NCBI RefSeq assembly: GCF_000962805.1
Contig: NZ_JZTW01000019.1
Coordinates: 1-64,000, forward strand
From: Pseudarthrobacter chlorophenolicus
Lineage (GTDB): Bacteria > Actinomycetota > Actinomycetes > Actinomycetales > Micrococcaceae
Direction: 5' to 3'
DNA length: 64,000 bases
Each line of letters opens with the position of its first letter. Position 1 is the first letter of the stretch. This document shows, one piece after another, positions 59,955 to 64,000 of this stretch. Below the pieces are notes generated by a model that ran no database searches, was not told where the DNA came from, and saw nothing but the letters and a program-made list of their open reading frames with translations. The translations under genes and the position numbers were made by a program.

Positions 59955-60359
59955 ATGCCACTGGTCCGCATCGACGTCAACGAAGGCCGCGCCCCTGATG
60001 AGCTGCGGCGCCTGAGCCGGGCAATCCACGACGCCATCCTGGCTGAATATGGCATCCCTGAACGCGACTACTTCCACATCCTCACCGAACACCCCCAGGG
60101 CCAGATCCTTGCCCAGGATGCCGGCCTGGGGTTTGAGCGCAGCGGGGGAGTGGTGATGATCCAGATCTTCACGCAGGGAGGCCGCTCCCAGGAGGCCAAG
60201 CAGAAACTCTTTGCGGCCGTGGCGGGCAAGCTCTCGGAGGAGGGTGTTGCCGGCGAAGATGTCTTCATTGGCTACGTGGAGAATACGGCCGGCGACTGGT
60301 CATTCGGCTTTGGCCGGGCGCAGTACGTGACGGGCGAATTGGCTGTACCCAAGAGGTGA
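59955..60359 (+). CDS. Tautomerase superfamily protein
   Basis: The 134-residue protein begins Met-Pro-Leu-Val-Arg-Ile-Asp-Val; Pro2, exposed after Met removal, would be the catalytic base as in 4-oxalocrotonate tautomerase relatives. The two-repeat length suits the cis-CaaD/MSAD-like or DUF1904-like groups. It contains HILTEHPQGQIL and a C-terminal NTAGDWSFGFGRAQYVTGE. GGAGGAG precedes the ATG. It shares an exact 19-base promoter motif with iolC, so a role in inositol or related sugar-acid breakdown is a reasonable inference. Confidence 0.9.
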   Translation: MPLVRIDVNEGRAPDELRRLSRAIHDAILAEYGIPERDYFHILTEHPQGQILAQDAGLGFERSGGVVMIQIFTQGGRSQEAKQKLFAAVAGKLSEEGVAGEDVFIGYVENTAGDWSFGFGRAQYVTGELAVPKR

Positions 60360-60371
60360 TGCCCGCCAAGT

Positions 60372-60387
60372 TTTAGCGCGCTCTAAA
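60372..60387 (+). promoter_or_regulatory. LacI-type operator candidate upstream of iolC
   Basis: TTTAGCGCGCTCTAAA is a 16-bp palindrome with seven of eight pairs. It lies upstream of the 19-base motif and the -35 box, so iolC may have two regulators. Confidence 0.6.
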
Positions 60388-60396
60388 TTTGTTGTA

Positions 60397-60415
60397 AGTA
60401 TGTCAGTACAAACCT
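60397..60415 (+). promoter_or_regulatory. Shared 19-base operator motif, copy 2 (iolC)
   Basis: It is identical to the copy at 59919 and abuts the -35 box TTGACA (60416-60421). TTTGT at 60388 and ACAAA at 60409 form flanking inverted arms. Confidence 0.8.
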
Positions 60416-60444
60416 TTGACAGGACATTCGATCTAGGGCAAAGT
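60416..60444 (+). promoter_or_regulatory. iolC promoter
   Basis: TTGACA (60416-60421), 17 bases, CAAAGT (60439-60444). The start would be near 60451, giving a leader of about 86 bases. Confidence 0.6.
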
Positions 60445-60536
60445 AGTGCCTGTGGCCCACGCCACGGCCTGCCAGTCCCGGAGCGCCAGCCCTATGAAGG
60501 ACTACCGTTCCACACCAGAAAGGTCCACGATTCACC

Positions 60537-61541
60537 GTGACCCATGAGCTTCTTACGATCGGGCGCATCAGCGTTGATATCTACCCGAACGACATCGGGG
60601 TAGGCCTGGAGGACGTCAATTCCTTCGGCAAGTACCTTGGCGGTTCACCGTCCAACGTCGCCGTTGCAGCCGCCCGGCATGGCCGCCGGACCGGCGTCAT
60701 CACGCGCACCGGGGATGACGCGTTCGGCACCTATCTGCACCGCGAGCTGCACAAGTTCAATGTCGATGACACTTTCGTGACCCCGGTCCAGGATTGGCCG
60801 ACAGCCGTTACCTTCTGCGCCATCAAGCCCGCCACGGACGAGTTCCCGCTCTACTTCTACGGGCGTTTTCCCACGGCACCGGACCTGCAAATCAAAGCCG
60901 AAGAGCTGGATCTGGAGGCCATCCGCGAGGCGGGGATCTTCTGGTCCACGGTGACCGGCCTGTGCCAGGAGCCCAGCCGTTCCGCGCATATCGCCGCGCA
61001 CGAAGCACGCCCCCGGACGGGGCTTGCCGAGGGCCAGTTCACCATTCTGGACCTGGACTACCGGCCGATGTTCTGGGCTTCCGAGGAGGATGCCCGGGCG
61101 GAGGTTGCGAAGATCCTGCCGCATGTCACGGTCGCGATCGGCAACGACAAGGAATGCGCCGTCGCCGTCGGCGAGGGAACTCCGGATGAGCAAGCGGACC
61201 GCCTGCTGGCCGCGGGCGTGGAGATCGCCGTCGTCAAGCTCGGCGCGGAGGGCGTGATGGCCAAGACCCGCACCGAGCGCGTGGTCTCCGCGCCCGTCCC
61301 GGTGGAAACCTTGAACGGACTCGGTGCCGGGGATTCGTTCGGCGGAGCCTTCTGCCACGGCCTGCTCTCCGGCTGGCCGCTGGAACAGGTCCTGGACTAC
61401 GCCAACGCAGCCGGCGCGATCGTCGCCTCCCGTCTGTCCTGCGCTGATGCCATGCCGACGCCGGATGAAGTCACCTCGCTGCTGGCCGAACGCGGCCGCA
61501 AGGTGCCAGGCACTTCCGTTCCCGAAGGAGCAGCACTGTGA
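60537..61541 (+). CDS. iolC: 5-dehydro-2-deoxygluconokinase
   Basis: IolC phosphorylates 2-deoxy-5-keto-gluconate in inositol breakdown. The 334-residue PfkB-family kinase has the N-terminal GGSPSNVAVAAARHG motif and the C-terminal LNGLGAGDSFGGAFCHGL anion-hole motif with the catalytic Asp266. The RISVDIYPND start is typical of IolC. The GTG start follows GAAAGGTCCAC. It overlaps the next gene by four bases (GTGA). Confidence 0.93.
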   Translation: MTHELLTIGRISVDIYPNDIGVGLEDVNSFGKYLGGSPSNVAVAAARHGRRTGVITRTGDDAFGTYLHRELHKFNVDDTFVTPVQDWPTAVTFCAIKPATDEFPLYFYGRFPTAPDLQIKAEELDLEAIREAGIFWSTVTGLCQEPSRSAHIAAHEARPRTGLAEGQFTILDLDYRPMFWASEEDARAEVAKILPHVTVAIGNDKECAVAVGEGTPDEQADRLLAAGVEIAVVKLGAEGVMAKTRTERVVSAPVPVETLNGLGAGDSFGGAFCHGLLSGWPLEQVLDYANAAGAIVASRLSCADAMPTPDEVTSLLAERGRKVPGTSVPEGAAL

Positions 61542-62473
61542 CTCTCACCCCGATTGCCTCGAGTAACGCCGTGGACGACGATCCGCGCCGGTACGAGCAC
61601 CTGAGCACCATCCGGCTCGAAGACCCCGAAGCGGTGGCCCGTGCAGCCAAGGCCCGCCGGCGCCACCCGGGCCTGAAAGCAGGGCGGCAAAACTTCATCG
61701 TCGCCGCTGACCACCCGGCCCGCGGCGCCCTGGCTGTCGGCAACGACCCGGTGGCCATGGCAGACCGCCGGCAGCTGCTGGACCGGCTCCAGATCGCCCT
61801 GGCCAACCCGGCTGTGGACGGCATCCTGGCCTCGCCGGACATCATGGATGACCTGCTGCTGCTGGGCGCCCTGGAGGGCAAGCTGGTCTTCGGCTCTATG
61901 AACCGCGGCGGCCTGGCCGGCCTGGTCAACGAGTTCGATGACCGGTTCACCGGCCACACAGCCGCCGCCCTCGAAGCGCTCGGTGCTGACGGCGGCAAGA
62001 TGCTGACCCGCATCTGCCTGGGAGACCCGGACACCGTGGCCACCCTGGAAGCCACTGCCAAAGCCATTGATTCACTGGCGGAGCGGAAGCTGATCGCCAT
62101 GGTGGAGCCGTTCCTGTCCGTCCGTGAAAACGGCCGGGTACGCAACGACCTGTCCACCAACGCGGTCATCAAGTCCATCGGCATCGCAGAAGGCCTCGGC
62201 TCCACCAGCGCCTACACCTGGATGAAACTGCCGGTCGTAGCGGAGATGGAACGCGTGATGGCCGCCACCACCATGCCCACCGTCCTCCTGGGCGGGGACC
62301 CGGACGGATCCCAGGACGAAGTCTTCGCCACCTGGGGAGCTGCCCTGTCCCTGCCGGGCGTACAAGGCCTCACCGTAGGCCGGACGCTGCTCTACCCCGC
62401 GGACGGGGACGTCGCCGGCGCTGTCGCCGCGGCGGCCTCGCTGCTGCACCACACCACAGAAGCATCGGAGTAA
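61538..62473 (+). CDS. Cgl0159-type TIM-barrel aldolase-like protein of the inositol cluster
   Basis: The 311-residue (beta/alpha)8 protein has the segments GRQNFIVAADHPARGALAVG, GILASPDIMDDLLLLGALEGKLVFGSMNRGGLAG, and AYTWMKLPVV, matching the family named after Corynebacterium Cgl0159, found in iol operons. It is placed between iolC and iolD, so an aldolase step on phosphorylated deoxy-ketogluconate (IolJ-like) is likely but not demonstrated here; a Lys in YTWMKLP could be the Schiff-base residue. The GTG start overlaps the iolC stop codon by four bases. Confidence 0.83.
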   Translation: MTLTPIASSNAVDDDPRRYEHLSTIRLEDPEAVARAAKARRRHPGLKAGRQNFIVAADHPARGALAVGNDPVAMADRRQLLDRLQIALANPAVDGILASPDIMDDLLLLGALEGKLVFGSMNRGGLAGLVNEFDDRFTGHTAAALEALGADGGKMLTRICLGDPDTVATLEATAKAIDSLAERKLIAMVEPFLSVRENGRVRNDLSTNAVIKSIGIAEGLGSTSAYTWMKLPVVAEMERVMAATTMPTVLLGGDPDGSQDEVFATWGAALSLPGVQGLTVGRTLLYPADGDVAGAVAAAASLLHHTTEASE

Positions 62474-62478
62474 CAGCC

Positions 62479-64000
62479 ATGGGCACAACAGGCACGCGCA
62501 GGATGACGGTGGCGCAGGCCGTCGTCGAATACCTTTCCCAGCAGTACACCGTGGACACGGTTAACGGCGTGGATTACCGGGAGCGGCTGATCCCGGGCAC
62601 GTTCGGGATCTTCGGGCACGGCAACGTGGCCGGTGTGGGCCAGGCGCTGAAGCAGTACCAGCAGCTGGACCCGGCGATCATGCCGTATTACCAGGGCCGG
62701 AACGAGCAGGCCCAGGTCCACCAGGCCGTCGGCTACGCCCGGCACACCCGCCGCCGCCAAACCTTCGCGATCAGCACCTCCATCGGCCCTGGCTCGTCGA
62801 ACCTGCTGACCGGCGCCGCTTTGGCCACCACGAACCGCCTCCCGGTCCTGCTGCTCCCGAGTGACACGTTCGCCACCCGTGCCGCTGACCCCGTGCTGCA
62901 GCAGCTGGAGCAGCCGTACGCTTACGACATCACCGTCAATGACGCGTTCCGGCCGCTGTCCAAGTTCTTCGACCGGGTCACCCGGCCCGAGCAGCTGTTC
63001 TCCGCGGTCCACCACGGCCTGCGCGTCCTGACCGACCCGGCCGAGACCGGTGCGGTGACCATTTCGCTGCCGCAGGACGTCCAGGCCGAGGCCTTTGACG
63101 TGCCGGTGGAGTTCCTGGCCGAGCGGGAGTGGCGGATCCGCCGTCCCGACGCCGACGACGAGGACATCGCCCGCGCCGTGCAGGCGATCAAAGCCGCGAA
63201 GCGTCCGCTGATCATTGCCGGTGGCGGTGTCCTGTACGCCTACGCCAACGACGAACTGGCAAAGTTCGCCGAGCTGACCGGTATCCCGGTGGGCAACACC
63301 CAGGCCGGCGTCGGCGTCCTGCCGTGGGACCACAAGCAGTCCTTGGGCGCGATCGGTTCCACGGGTACGACGGCGGCGAATGCCATCGCTGCCGAAGCTG
63401 ACCTGATCATCGGTATCGGCACCCGCTACGAGGATTTCACCACGGCGTCCCGCACCGCGTTCCAGAACCCGGACGTGAAGTTCGTGAACATCAACGTCGC
63501 CCCGATCGACGCGTACAAGCACGGCACTACGTTGCCGATCGTCGCCGACGCCCGCAAGGCCCTGGTCAAGCTCAACGCAGCACTCGGCGGCTACCGCATC
63601 GGCGCCGACCTCGAACAGCAGGTCACCGCCGAGAAGAAGCGCTGGGACGCCACCGTGGACGAAGCCTTCGCCCAGGACTATGCGCCGCTGGTGAGCCAGA
63701 ATGCCATCATCGGCGCCACCAACAAGGCCATGGACGCCCGCGACGTCGTCATCTGCGCTGCAGGCTCGCTGCCCGGTGACCTGCACAAGATGTGGCGGGT
63801 CCGTGACCCCTTCGGTTACCACGTCGAATACGCCTACTCCTGCATGGGCTATGAGATCCCCGGCGGCCTCGGCGTCAAGCGGGCAGCGATCGCCGAAGCA
63901 TCGGGCACGACGGCGGCCGGCGGCACTGGCGGGACCGGCGCCGCTGAGGTGCGGGACGTCGTCGTGATGGTGGGGGACGGCTCCTACCTGATGATGCACA
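62479..64000 (+). CDS. iolD: 3D-(3,5/4)-trihydroxycyclohexane-1,2-dione hydrolase, cut by the right edge
   Basis: This ThDP-dependent enzyme opens the inositol-derived ring. The ATG at 62479 opens a frame to the edge, about 507 codons of an expected ~640. Visible are MTVAQAVVEYLSQQYTVD, the GIFGHGNVAGVGQAL segment, the ThDP catalytic-Glu region YYQGRNEQAQVHQAVGYA, SIGPGSSNLLTGAALA, and near the edge the GDGSYLMM that starts the ThDP-Mg motif. A Gly/Thr/Ala-rich insert (about 475-490) precedes it. It follows the aldolase-like gene by five bases in the iol operon. Confidence 0.95.
   Translation, partial: MGTTGTRRMTVAQAVVEYLSQQYTVDTVNGVDYRERLIPGTFGIFGHGNVAGVGQALKQYQQLDPAIMPYYQGRNEQAQVHQAVGYARHTRRRQTFAISTSIGPGSSNLLTGAALATTNRLPVLLLPSDTFATRAADPVLQQLEQPYAYDITVNDAFRPLSKFFDRVTRPEQLFSAVHHGLRVLTDPAETGAVTISLPQDVQAEAFDVPVEFLAEREWRIRRPDADDEDIARAVQAIKAAKRPLIIAGGGVLYAYANDELAKFAELTGIPVGNTQAGVGVLPWDHKQSLGAIGSTGTTAANAIAAEADLIIGIGTRYEDFTTASRTAFQNPDVKFVNINVAPIDAYKHGTTLPIVADARKALVKLNAALGGYRIGADLEQQVTAEKKRWDATVDEAFAQDYAPLVSQNAIIGATNKAMDARDVVICAAGSLPGDLHKMWRVRDPFGYHVEYAYSCMGYEIPGGLGVKRAAIAEASGTTAAGGTGGTGAAEVRDVVVMVGDGSYLMMH

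Overview
The window is about 64 kb of GC-rich chromosomal DNA from an actinobacterium, most likely Arthrobacter, Pseudarthrobacter or a close relative in the Micrococcaceae. The evidence is high GC with G/C-ending codons, frequent GTG and TTG starts, actinobacterial families (DUF3263, DUF3027, XPB-type helicase, WXG100, LytR_C, PcrA/UvrD), a groEL gene without groES behind a CIRCE element, ydaO-type riboswitches in front of secreted cell-wall hydrolases, and an inositol catabolic cluster of the type seen in Arthrobacter and Corynebacterium. I see no phage, transposase, plasmid or CRISPR signal. It reads as ordinary chromosome, with most novelty in the regulatory DNA.

Layout. 1-3.4 kb: end of gcvP, gcvT and sdaA (glycine/serine breakdown). 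3.5-8.3 kb: TspO, two FemX-like aminoacyltransferases and a ThrE-type exporter. 8.4-12.9 kb: an iron-regulated siderophore-interacting protein, uracil-DNA glycosylase, then DUF3263, LytR_C protein, cold-shock protein and a type-1 solute-binding lipoprotein. 12.9-16.3 kb: CIRCE-controlled groEL and an orphan sugar-binding lipoprotein with two LacI-type operators. 16.4-24.2 kb: an RNase HI fusion, WXG100 protein, two-component system, polysaccharide deacetylase, phosphotransferase, DUF427 and an FHA protein. 24.2-29.8 kb: XPB helicase, helicase-associated protein, cold-shock protein, DUF3027. 29.9-35.3 kb: serC, a DtxR/IdeR regulator, then three secreted cell-wall proteins, two of them behind c-di-AMP riboswitches. 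35.5-39.5 kb: HNH nuclease and molybdenum-cofactor genes (mobA-like, DUF6457, moeA, fdhD). 39.6-48.2 kb: GH38 alpha-mannosidase, an HTH/membrane protein pair, ABC-F protein and ABC exporter. 48.3-56.5 kb: Nudix, DUF6314, tRNA-Arg(CCT), membrane proteins, inositol-monophosphatase-family enzyme, pcrA, glycosyltransferase, lipoprotein. 56.7-58.8 kb: sucCD. 59-64 kb: SRPBCC/ArsR pair, tautomerase, and iolC, a Cgl0159-type aldolase-like gene and iolD, which runs off the right edge.

Regulatory themes. (1) A DtxR-family regulator with every metal ligand in place lies about 22 kb from a gene whose -10 box and start codon are covered by a near-consensus iron box. (2) Two adjacent hydrolase genes each carry a c-di-AMP riboswitch whose last stem also covers the ribosome binding site. 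(3) Several genes show TANNNT-N6-ATG, the signature of leaderless transcription. (4) A 19-bp motif is shared exactly by the tautomerase and iolC promoters. (5) The sugar-binding-protein promoter is bracketed by two LacI-type operators. No wholly new multi-gene system is evident. The best leads are these regulatory arrangements, the RNase HI fusion with a four-copy LF hexapeptide repeat, and the unassigned HTH/membrane-protein pair.
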